From JADGQN01 sp035315185 (GTDB taxonomy: Bacteria > Desulfobacterota > Syntrophorhabdia > Syntrophorhabdales > WCHB1-27): 64,000 nt of DNA. The notes under the pieces were generated by a model. That model was not told the origin of the DNA, did no database searches, and was given only the letters and a program-made list of their open reading frames with translations. Shown in pieces: positions 1 through 8,835 of the stretch. Each line of letters opens with the position of its first letter. The stretch's first letter is position 1. The DNA lies in contig DATFYE010000104.1 of assembly GCA_035315185.1 (NCBI GenBank), positions 46,040-110,039 of the forward strand. Direction: 5' to 3'. The translations under genes were made by a program, and so were the position numbers.

Positions 1-298
1 GATTGCCCCACGGATCGAGCGGCACGGCTATCATCGCATCGTTGAGGGTAGCGGGGTACATACCGTACCTGTAATAGTAGACGTTTATCCCTGCTTCTAT
101 CTCCCTGATTATCGCCTTTGCGGTTGCCACCTGAGCCTTGTATCTGAAGTCAGCATAGATAGGAGCTGCAATACCAGCCAGGATACCGATTATCGCAACA
201 ATGATGATCAGTTCGAGGAGCGTGAATGCAGTAACCCGTTCGCCGGCGAGGAATCGTTTCCACCTGATCAAGCCCATTCTTCCGGACCGGGGTCTCAT
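1..298 (-). CDS. Type IV pilin / pseudopilin, truncated by the window edge
   Basis: About 99 residues are visible before the sequence runs out. The reverse strand gives a short basic leader (about 23 residues), then AFTLLELIIIVAIIGILAG, the hydrophobic N-terminal helix of type IV pilins and type II secretion pseudopilins, followed by an amphipathic helix and a YYYRYGMYP segment typical of GspG/PilA-like proteins. Glu at +5 after the predicted cleavage site is present. The residue before the cleavage-site Phe is Ala instead of the usual Gly. The leader is longer than in classic pilins. Likely processed by a prepilin peptidase and assembled in the inner membrane. Pilin versus pseudopilin cannot be decided without the C-terminus. 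Confidence 0.85.
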   Translation of the reverse strand, partial: MRPRSGRMGLIRWKRFLAGERVTAFTLLELIIIVAIIGILAGIAAPIYADFRYKAQVATAKAIIREIEAGINVYYYRYGMYPATLNDAMIAVPLDPWGN

Positions 299-504
299 CG
301 TTACGTCGGATCTTTTTACAAAAGGGTAGTAACCCATTACCGGAGTACCTAACTCAATTTATCGACCCATGTCCGAAAAACTGAAGCAAAAGACAAAAGG
401 TAAACGGTCCCTCGGTGAACTTCTTGATTTAGTATTGCGCAGGGCTTAGACTTCATCAGAAGGCGGCACCTGGAGTGCCCGAAGAGAATCGGAGGCAACG
501 GAGC

Positions 505-3048
505 ATGGACGTGTCAACAAGATCAACCAGCCCGGTATATACCTTTTTCCCGATTGAGGTTGATGGATTCCATTCACTCGCTGAACTGGCGCTCGATATG
601 CACTGGTATTGGAATCATTCTGCTGACGAAGTCTGGAAGCAGCTCGACCCGGTACTGTGGGAACTTACCTATAATCCCTGGATCGTGCTGCAGACGGTCT
701 CGAGGGACCATCTGGAACGTGCATTAGCTGATCCTGCTTTCCGCAGAAGGGTAGATGATCTCTTGCAGACCAGGCGGCAAGAGGCAGAGTCACCCGCATG
801 GTTTCAGGAAACGCATGCCCAGGCTCCCCTGACCTCTGTCGCTTATTTCAGCATGGAGTTCATGTTGAGCGAGGCGCTTCCCATTTACTCGGGCGGACTT
901 GGGAATGTGGCCGGTGATCAACTCAAGACCGCAAAGGATATGGGTGTGCCCGTTGTGGGAGTGGGTCTGCTCTACCAGCAAGGCTATTTCCGCCAGGTGA
1001 TAGACAAACACGGAGCACAGCAAGCCCTGTTCCCATATAACGATCCCGGACAATTGCCCATCACGCCCTTACGCGCACCGGACGGGGAGTGGCTGCGAAT
1101 AGAGCTCGCCTTGCCGGGTTACTCAGTGTGGCTGCGCGCCTGGCAGGTCCAGATCGGCCGGGTGAAGCTCTACCTGCTTGACAGCAATGACCCGGCTAAC
1201 TTCCCGACGCGGCGGGGGATTACAAGCGAGCTTTATGGAGGCGGGCCAGAGTTGCGTCTCAACCAGGAGATTGTGCTGGGGATTGGCGGATGGCGCTTGC
1301 TCACCGCGCTTGGCATCAGGCCGGAAGTCTGCCACCTGAACGAAGGGCACGCCGCCCTCGCTGTGCTGGAACGGGCTCGAACATTCATGGAGGAGACAGG
1401 ACAGCCATTCGAAGTGGCGCTGGCAGTCACGCGAGCAGGCAACCTCTTCACCACACACACGCCGGTGGAGGCGGGCTTTGACCGCTTCGCTCCTGCCCTC
1501 GTCGAGCCATACCTCAGCAGGTACGCGCAGAACAAACTCGGCATCGCCCTCCACGACCTCCTTGAGCTCGGCCGTCAGAACCCTGATGATCCTTCTGAGC
1601 CCTTCAACATGGCTTACCTGGCCGTCAGAGGAAGCGGAGCAGTTAACGGCGTGAGCCGATTGCACGGGCAGGTAAGCCGTCGTATTTTTGCCCCGCTCTT
1701 TCCACACTGGCCGGAGCACGAAGTGCCCATCGGGCACGTTACCAACGGTGTTCACATGTCGAGCTGGGATTCGGAAGAGACCGACGCCCTGTGGACAGGA
1801 GCGTGCGGTAAGGAGCGCTGGCTGGGAACGCTGGAAACTCTTGCAGAGGAGATAGGCGCTCTTCCTGACTCCAGGCTCTGGGAGTGCCGTGCTTCCACGC
1901 GCGAGACGCTGGTAGAATACGTGCGCACGCGGCTTTCCCGGCAACTCGAAGCCTCAGGCGCATCGCCCGAAGAGGTTGCGGATGCGACGCACATCTTTGA
2001 CGTTAACAGGCTGACGATGGGCTTTGCACGCCGTTTTGCCACCTACAAGAGACCAAACTTGCTGCTGCACGATCCTGAGAGACTGCTTGGCATTCTTACC
2101 GACCCTCATCGTCCTGTGCAACTCATTATTGCCGGCAAGGCCCATCCGGCGGACCAGGCGGGCCGGGCCCTGATTGAGGAGTGGACGCACTTCATCCGAC
2201 GCTCTGAAGCCCGCAAACACGTGGTCTTCCTGAGCGACTACGACATGCTTCTCACCGGGCAATTGGTGCAAGGGGTTGACGTCTGGATCAACACTCCCAG
2301 GCGACCCTGGGAAGCTTGCGGCACGAGCGGCATGAAGGTGCTCGTCAACGGAGGCATCAATATCTCGGAGCTTGATGGTTGGTGGGCGGAAGCGTACACA
2401 CCTGAGGTAGGATGGGCCTTGGGTGACGGCAAGGAGCATGATGATGACCCCGCCTGGGATGCCGCTGAAGCTGAGGCACTTTACGCGTTGCTCGAACAGC
2501 AAGTGATCCCGGAGTTCTACACCCGCGACCCGAGAGGCATCCCTGTCGCGTGGGTCGCACGCATGCGGGAAAGCATGGGCCGGCTGACGCCCCGTTTTTC
2601 TGCTAACCGGGCGGTGCGCGAGTACACGGAGAACTACTACATACCTGCTGCTGAAGCCTACCGGCAGCGCGCTGCTGACAAAGGCGCTATGGGCGTGCAC
2701 CTGGTCAATTGGCAGCGTGCTTTGCAGCGCCATTGGGGAAAACTGCGTTTCGGCGAGTTGAAGGTGGTGAGCGACCAGGGGAGGCACGAATTCGAGGTGC
2801 AGGTCTACCTCGGCGATCTTGACCCGAATAGCATACAGGTGGAACTTTACGCCGAGGGGAAAGACGGGGGCGAGCCGATATGCCGGGAAATGACGCGCGG
2901 CGAGCAACTGGTGGGTGCAAACGGGTACGTGTACAGAGCAGAGCTGCCCTCCACACGCCCGGCTGCGGACTACACGGCCCGAATCGTGCCGCACTACCAG
3001 GGCGCTCTCGTCCCGCTCGAAGCTTCTCAAATCCTCTGGCAACGGTGA
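505..3048 (+). CDS. glgP: Alpha-glucan (glycogen) phosphorylase, GT35 family
   Basis: Releases glucose-1-phosphate from glycogen or maltodextrin in the cytoplasm. The protein has the DUF3417 N-terminal domain seen in the short phosphorylase subfamily (HSLAELALDMHWYWNHSADE, near residues 20-40) and the phosphorylase core. The PLP-binding stretch is EACGTSGMKVLVNGG with the Schiff-base lysine in GMK, followed by ELDGWW. Length 847 aa matches the subfamily (about 850). ATG at 505 is preferred because GGAGG lies 9-10 bases upstream; a GTG at 475 in the same frame would add ten residues. A malQ gene at 54.8 kb would supply the matching glucan-rearranging activity. The family call is secure. Confidence 0.95.
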   Translation: MDVSTRSTSPVYTFFPIEVDGFHSLAELALDMHWYWNHSADEVWKQLDPVLWELTYNPWIVLQTVSRDHLERALADPAFRRRVDDLLQTRRQEAESPAWFQETHAQAPLTSVAYFSMEFMLSEALPIYSGGLGNVAGDQLKTAKDMGVPVVGVGLLYQQGYFRQVIDKHGAQQALFPYNDPGQLPITPLRAPDGEWLRIELALPGYSVWLRAWQVQIGRVKLYLLDSNDPANFPTRRGITSELYGGGPELRLNQEIVLGIGGWRLLTALGIRPEVCHLNEGHAALAVLERARTFMEETGQPFEVALAVTRAGNLFTTHTPVEAGFDRFAPALVEPYLSRYAQNKLGIALHDLLELGRQNPDDPSEPFNMAYLAVRGSGAVNGVSRLHGQVSRRIFAPLFPHWPEHEVPIGHVTNGVHMSSWDSEETDALWTGACGKERWLGTLETLAEEIGALPDSRLWECRASTRETLVEYVRTRLSRQLEASGASPEEVADATHIFDVNRLTMGFARRFATYKRPNLLLHDPERLLGILTDPHRPVQLIIAGKAHPADQAGRALIEEWTHFIRRSEARKHVVFLSDYDMLLTGQLVQGVDVWINTPRRPWEACGTSGMKVLVNGGINISELDGWWAEAYTPEVGWALGDGKEHDDDPAWDAAEAEALYALLEQQVIPEFYTRDPRGIPVAWVARMRESMGRLTPRFSANRAVREYTENYYIPAAEAYRQRAADKGAMGVHLVNWQRALQRHWGKLRFGELKVVSDQGRHEFEVQVYLGDLDPNSIQVELYAEGKDGGEPICREMTRGEQLVGANGYVYRAELPSTRPAADYTARIVPHYQGALVPLEASQILWQR

Positions 3049-3088
3049 ATCAATCATCTCGCTTTTACGCGTCTGTTCTCAAGTAATA

Positions 3089-3124
3089 AAACCAATACAA
3101 CCAATTGAACCAATGGAACTACGT
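3089..3124 (+). repeat. Degenerate 9-bp tandem array
   Basis: Four successive 9-base units (AAACCAATA, CAACCAATT, GAACCAATG, GAACTACGT) lie between the phosphorylase and the methyltransferase gene. They are of the same kind as the arrays at 33672 and 46111. Function unknown; not a coding signal. Confidence 0.6.
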
Positions 3125-3235
3125 TTAGCAATAATTGATTTGGCAGGAGAAGCATCCGATGCTAAACTGTATGGCTGCTTCAGGGACCCTTGACGATTCT
3201 ACCCGGAGCAAACGTGATTCAAAGGAGAAAAATGT

Positions 3236-4114
3236 ATGACAAGAAAGGGTACGATCCCTCTCGTGATGCTCGTTCTGACTGCGTTGTTGTACGGAGGCAT
3301 AACGTACAAGGAACATGAAGTAAGTGCCAAAGAGAAGCCAGAACTCGATGTCCCGTACGAGCCGACGAGCCAGGGGATCGCCGAAGAGATGTTGAAGATT
3401 GCCGATGTGACCTCCAGGGACCTCGTCTATGATCTGGGCTGTGGAGACGGAAGGATCGTGATAATGGCGGCGAAGGAGCGAGGAGCCAAGGGCGTGGGCG
3501 TGGACATGGATCCGGACCGTATCAGAGAAAGCAGAGAAAACGCTGAGCGGGCCGGCGTTACAAACCTCGTCCGTTTCTACGAGCAGAACATTTTTGAGAC
3601 CAACATCAGCAATGCTACGGTAGTAATGCTCTATCTCTGGCCGGAAGTCAATCTGAAGTTGCGGCCGAAACTTATCAAGGAATTGAAACCGGGCACGCGT
3701 ATCGTCTCTCATAGCCACACCATGGGAGAGTGGTCGGACGACGCCACGCGTGAGGTCGAAGGACATACCCTTCATTTCTTTGTGGTGCCGGCCAACGCGT
3801 CCGGTAAGTGGCAGTGGATGGGACCTGAGAAGGCGCTCAGCTTCCTCCAGCTTACCCAGAAGTTTCAGAAAGTGCAAGGTTCGATTACCATCGGGGGCGA
3901 GACATATCCCATCACCAACTGCAGCCTTCGTGGCAACAATCTTCTCTTCTCTATGGAAAGAAACCGGTCGGATGCACAAGAAATAATTTCTTTTCAAGGA
4001 TCCATATCCGGCAACACCATTGAGGGCAGAATTATGCAAGGAAGGAGTGGCCGCGCCGTGAGCCGCTGGCAGGCCACTCGGGACCCTTCGACTATTGCCC
4101 CCATCGCAGAATAG
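3236..4114 (+). CDS. Exported or membrane-anchored class I SAM methyltransferase
   Basis: An N-terminal hydrophobic stretch (about residues 8-21) looks like an uncleaved anchor or signal peptide. The methyltransferase core follows, with motif I as VYDLGCGDGRIVIMAA (near 66-81) and the acidic motif II GVDMDPDRI. The start resembles the small methyltransferases with a PYEPTSQGIAEEML opening (protein-lysine-methyltransferase-like proteins with one N-terminal membrane helix). The C-terminal 90 residues (from about 200) form a predicted beta-rich domain I do not recognise. ATG 3236 follows AAAGGAG. The target is unknown. A SAM enzyme with an export-like N-terminus most likely keeps its catalytic domain in the cytoplasm behind one membrane anchor. 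Confidence 0.8.
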   Translation: MTRKGTIPLVMLVLTALLYGGITYKEHEVSAKEKPELDVPYEPTSQGIAEEMLKIADVTSRDLVYDLGCGDGRIVIMAAKERGAKGVGVDMDPDRIRESRENAERAGVTNLVRFYEQNIFETNISNATVVMLYLWPEVNLKLRPKLIKELKPGTRIVSHSHTMGEWSDDATREVEGHTLHFFVVPANASGKWQWMGPEKALSFLQLTQKFQKVQGSITIGGETYPITNCSLRGNNLLFSMERNRSDAQEIISFQGSISGNTIEGRIMQGRSGRAVSRWQATRDPSTIAPIAE

Positions 4115-4380
4115 TGACTGAGCAACGAAAAGAAGGGAACAGGATCGCTTTCCTGCATTTTCTCTTATCTGTTGGTCACTGGCATTCTGGCAGAAGGTAT
4201 GATAATATAGAATAACTCCAAGGTACTTAATGTTCCTTCCTCGGTGACAGCTACACCAGAATGAGAAATGGCTTACGTTAGCTGCACCAAGCACCACAAA
4301 GTCATGCTGGGGTTTGGCCGTGAGTACATTGGTGAAGTATACTCATCTTCGACAGAAGACAAAGGTAAAAGGAGGTCCAA

Positions 4381-4596
4381 GTGTTAGTGGGAAAAATTGC
4401 AAAGAACTCTAAGCACAGAATTCTGGTCACGATAGAGGATCATAAGGGAACGAAGATGGTAGACTTGCGCGTCTATCAGATCATCAATGACGGTGAATTG
4501 TCGCCGACGCCTGAAGGTATTTCCTTAGTGCCAGAAAGTTTAAATGCAGTTGTTGAGCTTTTGAAAGACGCGCAGAAGAAATTAATGGTAGAATAA
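4381..4596 (+). CDS. PC4/p15-like transcriptional coactivator family protein
   Basis: A 71-residue protein starting at GTG behind a GGAGG box. The pattern KNSKHRILVTIEDHKGTKMV, then DLRVYQ, then PTPEGISL with a C-terminal helix, is the bacterial form of the PC4 single-stranded DNA-binding fold. Family members bind ssDNA or RNA and act in transcription or recombination; the specific role here is unknown. It stands alone on the plus strand with about 270 bases of leader. Confidence 0.8.
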   Translation: MLVGKIAKNSKHRILVTIEDHKGTKMVDLRVYQIINDGELSPTPEGISLVPESLNAVVELLKDAQKKLMVE

Positions 4597-4682
4597 AAAG
4601 ATGAGGGGTATGCACAGCGCTTAAGAATAGAGTCCTGGCGGATCGGGGATTTTGAATAACGCGCAAAGCATAGGAGGTTGAC

Positions 4683-4880
4683 TTGCCAAAACGTCGTGGG
4701 CAGTTCAGAGGTGAAAAGCGGAGGAAGGAGCTGAATCGGCTGCAAAAGCAGGAAGAAAAAAGGAAGCGGCGGTTCGGCATCCAAACCGAACAAGGGCTAA
4801 GCATTCCGGAGACAGGGGCAGAAACAGAGACGGAGAAGCAAGAGGGGGAAGAGTCCCCGACCCCGGTAACTCACCCGTGA
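4683..4880 (+). CDS. Small, highly charged conserved hypothetical protein
   Basis: 65 residues from a TTG start with AGGAGG six to eight bases upstream, which decides the start. The first 35 residues are dominated by Arg, Lys, Gln and Glu (MPKRRGQFRGEKRRKELNRL, then QKQEEKRKRRFG); the tail is acidic and low in complexity. I recall similar short proteins in Deltaproteobacteria but cannot assign a function. The basic half suggests nucleic acid or ribosome binding (inference only). Confidence 0.65.
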   Translation: MPKRRGQFRGEKRRKELNRLQKQEEKRKRRFGIQTEQGLSIPETGAETETEKQEGEESPTPVTHP

Positions 4881-4994
4881 CGATACGACGGGAGATATGT
4901 GGCGCGCAGCCAAGGGCCCCCCTCTGTGCTTTGCTTTGTCTTTGCCAATGAAAATCTAACTGGTCACGAAAAGCCGAGGCAGGAGTTTAGCCTT

Positions 4995-5642
4995 TCACAT
5001 AACCGACTTGATCTTTTCAATGGCGAGATCCTTCATAATCCTGACCCCTTCCTCTTGCATCTGTTTGAAGGCTTGCGCAGAAGTATCAGGCGCGACACCC
5101 CGCGAAAGCTGCTCCACAGCAACGACCTTGAACCCGGCTCGAACGAGGTCGATGGCTGTTGCCTTGACACAATAGTCGGTAGCGAGTCCAAAGATAACAA
5201 TCGATGTAACACCATGTTCATGGAGGACGCCATCCAAGCCTGTTTTGGTGCCACTGTCATCCTCTAGAGCAGAGTAACTGTCGAACCGGGGATTTTGCGC
5301 TTTCCTGATAATTGCATCGAATAGACTGCTGTCTACCAGCAACTCGGCATCGGCCGTTCCCTGAACACAATGCACAGGCCAAAGCATCTGGACCCTGCCG
5401 GATATCTCTACCGTGTCCAAAGGTTTCTTTCCGAGATGATTAGACGCGAAGGAGATATGGTCAGGCGGGTGCCAGTCCTGCGTTGCCACCATAAAAAAGC
5501 CATTCTCTTTGAGGAGTCGTGTGGCAACCTCTACGGACTTCACGTAGGCTTCGTCGGATCCGGGTACTGCCAGAGATCCATTCTTCCATGTTGTGAAGCA
5601 GCCCTGGATATCAGTTACGATAACACCGTATTTTGTAGTCAT
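4995..5642 (-). CDS. pncA: Nicotinamidase / isochorismatase-family hydrolase
   Basis: Cysteine hydrolase that probably deamidates nicotinamide in NAD salvage. The triad is recognisable: Asp in VTDIQGCFT, a downstream Lys, and the nucleophile Cys in GLATDYCVKATA. The metal-binding region is seen as TQDWHPPDHISFA, and HCVQGT is typical of PncA. 215 residues from ATG 5642, which has GGAG upstream; an in-frame upstream extension lacks a ribosome site. Single gene on the minus strand. Confidence 0.88.
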   Translation of the reverse strand: MTTKYGVIVTDIQGCFTTWKNGSLAVPGSDEAYVKSVEVATRLLKENGFFMVATQDWHPPDHISFASNHLGKKPLDTVEISGRVQMLWPVHCVQGTADAELLVDSSLFDAIIRKAQNPRFDSYSALEDDSGTKTGLDGVLHEHGVTSIVIFGLATDYCVKATAIDLVRAGFKVVAVEQLSRGVAPDTSAQAFKQMQEEGVRIMKDLAIEKIKSVM

Positions 5643-5807
5643 GCTGTCTTTGCTCCTCTCGGTTCCTGCGTTGTCACTAGCGTAAGGCATCTGTTCTTCC
5701 CGGTCAATGCTTTATGAACCACGGTTGCAGTTTCCGGTTGCCAGCTATCAGTTGAACCGTAAACCGTGAACCAGAAACGGAGGCTTGACGGTGCCCTGCT
5801 TTATTGG

Positions 5808-5837
5808 TTGACTTTCTTGCCCGGGACCCACTATATT
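5808..5837 (+). promoter_or_regulatory. Sigma-70-type promoter for the small gene at 5863
   Basis: TTGACT, 18-base spacer, TATATT. The -10 box ends 25 bases before the ATG, with GGAG between. By-eye match only. Confidence 0.5.
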
Positions 5838-5862
5838 AGGGCACTTCATTTTTGGAGCATGC

Positions 5863-6075
5863 ATGTTCGGGCTCTTCGGCCTCACAGAGAAAGAAAAATA
5901 TGAAATCACAAGCTGGGCCTTCAGCTATTTCATGACAAGAAATCTTACGGTGTCGGACGCGGTGATCGAAGCGATGAAGAAGGTGAAGCCCGACAAGGTC
6001 AGGCGAAACGGTTCTCTCAAGCTCTCAAAATCAGCGCTGCGTGAGCTGGAGCTGAGAGTCAAGAACATGCTGTAA
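5863..6075 (+). CDS. Small hypothetical protein
   Basis: 70 residues, starting at ATG 5863 with GGAG eight bases upstream and a plausible promoter at 5808. The protein is helical and rich in Lys at the C-terminus; no family recognised. The TAA stop lies at the first bases of a 125-bp palindromic repeat, so the native C-terminus may have been altered by that insertion. Confidence 0.6.
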   Translation: MFGLFGLTEKEKYEITSWAFSYFMTRNLTVSDAVIEAMKKVKPDKVRRNGSLKLSKSALRELELRVKNML

Positions 6076-6200
6076 TACCGATTCGCCTTCAAGTGTATAC
6101 CTTCGTTGTCGCTGCGCCACTCTCCTCGACGTACTTTGAGTACGCCTGCGTCGGCTCCTCGCTGCCGCCTCGGTCTCCACCTTGAATGCAAATCGGTATA
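6074..6200 (-). repeat. Family A palindromic repeat, copy 1
   Basis: About 125 bp with imperfect terminal inverted repeats (ATACCGATTCG...CTTCAAG on the left, CTTGAATGCAAATCGGTAT on the right) and an inner palindrome around ACTTTGAGTACGCC. Nearly identical to the copy at 59847. It begins on the stop codon of the 5863 gene. Too short to code; it resembles a MITE or large REP-type hairpin. Confidence 0.85.
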
Positions 6201-6273
6201 ACCAGGTGCCCTTGTATCTCGGCTTCGCTTTTTGGCTCAATCTGCTCTTTTGTTGTTCGAGTTTCTGATAGAT

Positions 6274-7731
6274 TTATTCCGAAAAAATCTGGGCCGAAAA
6301 GAGGTAGATCTGCGTATCTCTTTCCTTCCAGGCGGTGGAAGGGAGGCCGGCCTTGACACATGTCTGATTGAGAAACTCCTCCCGGCCCCAGCTGTTCGAC
6401 GTTGCTACCTGAGGGAGGAGAAGGCCTGCATTTTCGCCTTTCATTATATAGAGGCCATGCTGCCCTACCTTGACCTCGGCCGGGTCTCGAACCCTTTTCA
6501 TCGGACTGAGGACCGATATCTCGATATGGATGTCCTTGAGTTCTGAGAGGTCAACTGCCGGGAATCGTGGATCATGACTACTCGCGGCTATGGTCATCTC
6601 GGACACTGCCATAGCCAAAGGTTGCACAGGTTTGACGTAACCGATGCATCCCCTCAGCATGCCCTTTTTCTGTAGGGTGACGAAGACGCCCCGCTTCTCC
6701 ATCAGTTTTTCGGCCGCGACGTCCACGCGGGAACCCCCGTTGCCCATGGCCTGTCCTTCCAGGGTGCGTCGCGCAATCTGGAGAAGAATCTTCTGTTCTT
6801 TATCACTCAAAGTAAACTGCTGGTCTGCAGCATAAAATCCCACAGCTCCATACCCAACCACGCGGGCCTTGTCTCCGGTTACGTCACCGGAGTTGGCATA
6901 CTCCAGGACCTTTACCCTTGCGCCGACATTCTCTGCTACCCTCATAAGCGTTGTGACCGCCTGAGCGCCGCACAGTTCGCTGGTGCCCAATTCCATGCTT
7001 CTCCTGAGGGTTTTGATATCCACAGCCTCAATCTGCTTGAGAGTTGTCCTGTCCATGGCTGTAGCTTCGTGATACGGGTGGTAGTGGGACATGTCCGACG
7101 ATGCAATGATGAGGACTCTCCCTGGATTTTGCTCAACACGCGTGGTCAGATAGTCGGCGAGTGTGCGTAGTTCAGGCCCGCTCAATCTGCCTATGACCAG
7201 GGGAACGATCTTGAAGTTTTCCAGAACCCTCTGCAGGAAGGGCAACTGTACTTCGAGAGAATGTTCGCGCTCAAACGCGGGGGCTTGGTATCTGATGAAA
7301 CTGCACTGTTCCATAATTGCGGCTGCTATCTGTTCGTCAATTGGAATTTTGCCCAGTGGTGTCTCCCAGGCGCCGTACGGGTAAATAGAAATCACCGGAT
7401 ACGACACGTAGTGGCTCGGTCCAAGCAGAAATACTGTCTTGTATGGTTTGCCTGCGATTTGGCGATAGGCCGCTGCCGCTACCTTGCCCGAGTAATCGTA
7501 CCCGGCGTGTGGCGCGATCAGGCCGAAGAGCGCTGTGCTGCCCTTCTGCACCCTGCCTTCTGTTTCCTTCAGCAAGGCGTCGACTTTCTGTTCGAGCAGC
7601 TTCTTGTCAGACGGGTAGAACGTACCGGCGACAACCGCCTTGAGAACAGCCGGAGGTTTAGCCTGAGACCAGGCGCCCGGCACGTAGGAAAAGACGAGCG
7701 CGAGTATGAAAAAGAATCTCAGGTGGACCAT
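6274..7731 (-). CDS. AmmeMemoRadiSam system protein: Memo-AMMECR1 fusion with signal peptide
   Basis: Two domains are joined. Residues about 30-300 are the MEMO1/extradiol-dioxygenase-like fold, with the conserved His in APHAGYDYSG, GPSHYV and EREHSLEVQLPF and the Cys in ELCGAQ. Residues about 305-480 are AMMECR1, with the hallmark LRGCIGYV. The start at 7731 gives a clear signal peptide (RFFFILALVFSYVPGAWS), so the protein is probably periplasmic; AAAGG precedes it. An upstream in-frame start would weaken that signal. It overlaps the radical SAM gene by 13 bases and is translated after it. The system is widely conserved but its reaction is unestablished. 485 residues. Confidence 0.9.
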   Translation of the reverse strand: MVHLRFFFILALVFSYVPGAWSQAKPPAVLKAVVAGTFYPSDKKLLEQKVDALLKETEGRVQKGSTALFGLIAPHAGYDYSGKVAAAAYRQIAGKPYKTVFLLGPSHYVSYPVISIYPYGAWETPLGKIPIDEQIAAAIMEQCSFIRYQAPAFEREHSLEVQLPFLQRVLENFKIVPLVIGRLSGPELRTLADYLTTRVEQNPGRVLIIASSDMSHYHPYHEATAMDRTTLKQIEAVDIKTLRRSMELGTSELCGAQAVTTLMRVAENVGARVKVLEYANSGDVTGDKARVVGYGAVGFYAADQQFTLSDKEQKILLQIARRTLEGQAMGNGGSRVDVAAEKLMEKRGVFVTLQKKGMLRGCIGYVKPVQPLAMAVSEMTIAASSHDPRFPAVDLSELKDIHIEISVLSPMKRVRDPAEVKVGQHGLYIMKGENAGLLLPQVATSNSWGREEFLNQTCVKAGLPSTAWKERDTQIYLFSAQIFSE

Positions 7732-8828
7732 AGACCTTTTATGCCCGCCCCGCAGAATCTGCATTTGCCGTTCTTCACCTCATTCGACAAAACGCTGTAG
7801 CCGACCCGTTTGATGATCAGCTTTTTACAACCTGGACAATACGTGCTTTCACCAGGACTGCCTGGTACATTTCCAGTATACGCATAATGCAGTCCCGTCT
7901 TCAAGGCAATATCTCTCGCCCGCTCAATGGTCGACACAGGTGTCGGCGCAATATTTGTCATCTTGTACATGGGAAAGAAGCGTGAAAAATGGACGGGCAC
8001 GTCGGGTCCGAGGTTCGTCTTTATCCACGTGCACATCTCTGCAATCATGACCGGGTCGTCGTTCTGCCCCGGGATGATCAGATTCGTGATCTCAAGCCAT
8101 ACCCCTCGCTCCTTCAACGTCTTGATGGTTTCAAGCACGGGTTTCAGATCCGCTTCACAGAGCTTGCTGTAAAAGGCCTGACTGAATCCCTTCAAATCAA
8201 TGTCCGCTGCGTCGAGGTAGTTGCACAGCTGCTTTAGCGGCTCCTGATTGATAAAGCCATTGGAGTGGTACGCGGTAAGGATACCTTTCTTCTTAGCAAG
8301 CATGGCCACGTCCAGCATGTACTCGTAGAAATTCGTTGGCTCAGTATAGGTGTGGGCGATGCTCTCGCAGCGAGAATTCAGCGCTGCCTCGACAACTGCT
8401 TGTGGCGGGAGCTGCTCGTTCGCGGTGTCAAGCGGAGAGACCTGAGAAATCTGCCAGTTCTGACAGAACTTGCAGCGCAGATTGCAGCCGGCGCTTGCAA
8501 TAGAGAATGAACTGCTCATCGGCCGCACGTGGTAAAAAGGCTTTTTCTCGATTGGATCGATATGGACCGCGCAGGGCAAAGCGTAGCCAAGCGCAAAGAG
8601 CGTTCCCTTGCTGTTTTTCCGTGCCCTGCAGAAGCCCAACTCGCCGTCAGGTATCGTGCATTCCCTCGGGCAGAGGGAACAACTCACGCCGTTCTTCGGC
8701 GCGCCCAGTTTTCGGTAAAACCTGGCTTCCTTGGTAAAGCCCCCCTGCTGCGGCAAATCCTTGGCTTCCAGCTTGAGGGCGAGAGGGGCGAGACAGATGG
8801 TCTTGAGGAAATGGCGCCGGTTGATCAT
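7719..8828 (-). CDS. amrS: AmmeMemoRadiSam system radical SAM enzyme with Tat-like N-terminus
   Basis: Radical SAM protein with the cluster motif CNLRCKFCQNW (CxxxCxxC, near residues 114-121). An N-terminal Cys-rich segment (CSLCPREC ... GFCRAR) and a C-terminal zinc-ribbon-like pair (YCPGC, CRFCG) are as in AmrS-type proteins. The N-terminus, MINRRHFLKTICLAPLALKL, reads as a twin-arginine signal. Seven bases separate it from the stop of the membrane protein upstream, and it overlaps the Memo-AMMECR1 gene downstream, so the three form one operon. 369 residues. Substrate unknown. Export of a radical SAM enzyme would be unusual; the signal may instead be a membrane tether. Confidence 0.9.
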   Translation of the reverse strand: MINRRHFLKTICLAPLALKLEAKDLPQQGGFTKEARFYRKLGAPKNGVSCSLCPRECTIPDGELGFCRARKNSKGTLFALGYALPCAVHIDPIEKKPFYHVRPMSSSFSIASAGCNLRCKFCQNWQISQVSPLDTANEQLPPQAVVEAALNSRCESIAHTYTEPTNFYEYMLDVAMLAKKKGILTAYHSNGFINQEPLKQLCNYLDAADIDLKGFSQAFYSKLCEADLKPVLETIKTLKERGVWLEITNLIIPGQNDDPVMIAEMCTWIKTNLGPDVPVHFSRFFPMYKMTNIAPTPVSTIERARDIALKTGLHYAYTGNVPGSPGESTYCPGCKKLIIKRVGYSVLSNEVKNGKCRFCGAGIKGLWST

Positions 8829-8835
8829 GCTTAAA

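Noticed and set aside
1123..3057. Long open frames on the strand opposite the phosphorylase gene
   Set aside because: They are shadows of a high-GC, strongly conserved gene and have no ribosome site or recognisable protein features.
3125..4297. 390-codon minus-strand frame across the methyltransferase gene
   Set aside because: The plus-strand protein has intact methyltransferase motifs and a ribosome site; the antisense frame has neither.
5925..6361. Small frames within the 6074 repeat
   Set aside because: They translate the palindrome (RWRPRRQRGAD-type text) and recur at each copy; not genes.
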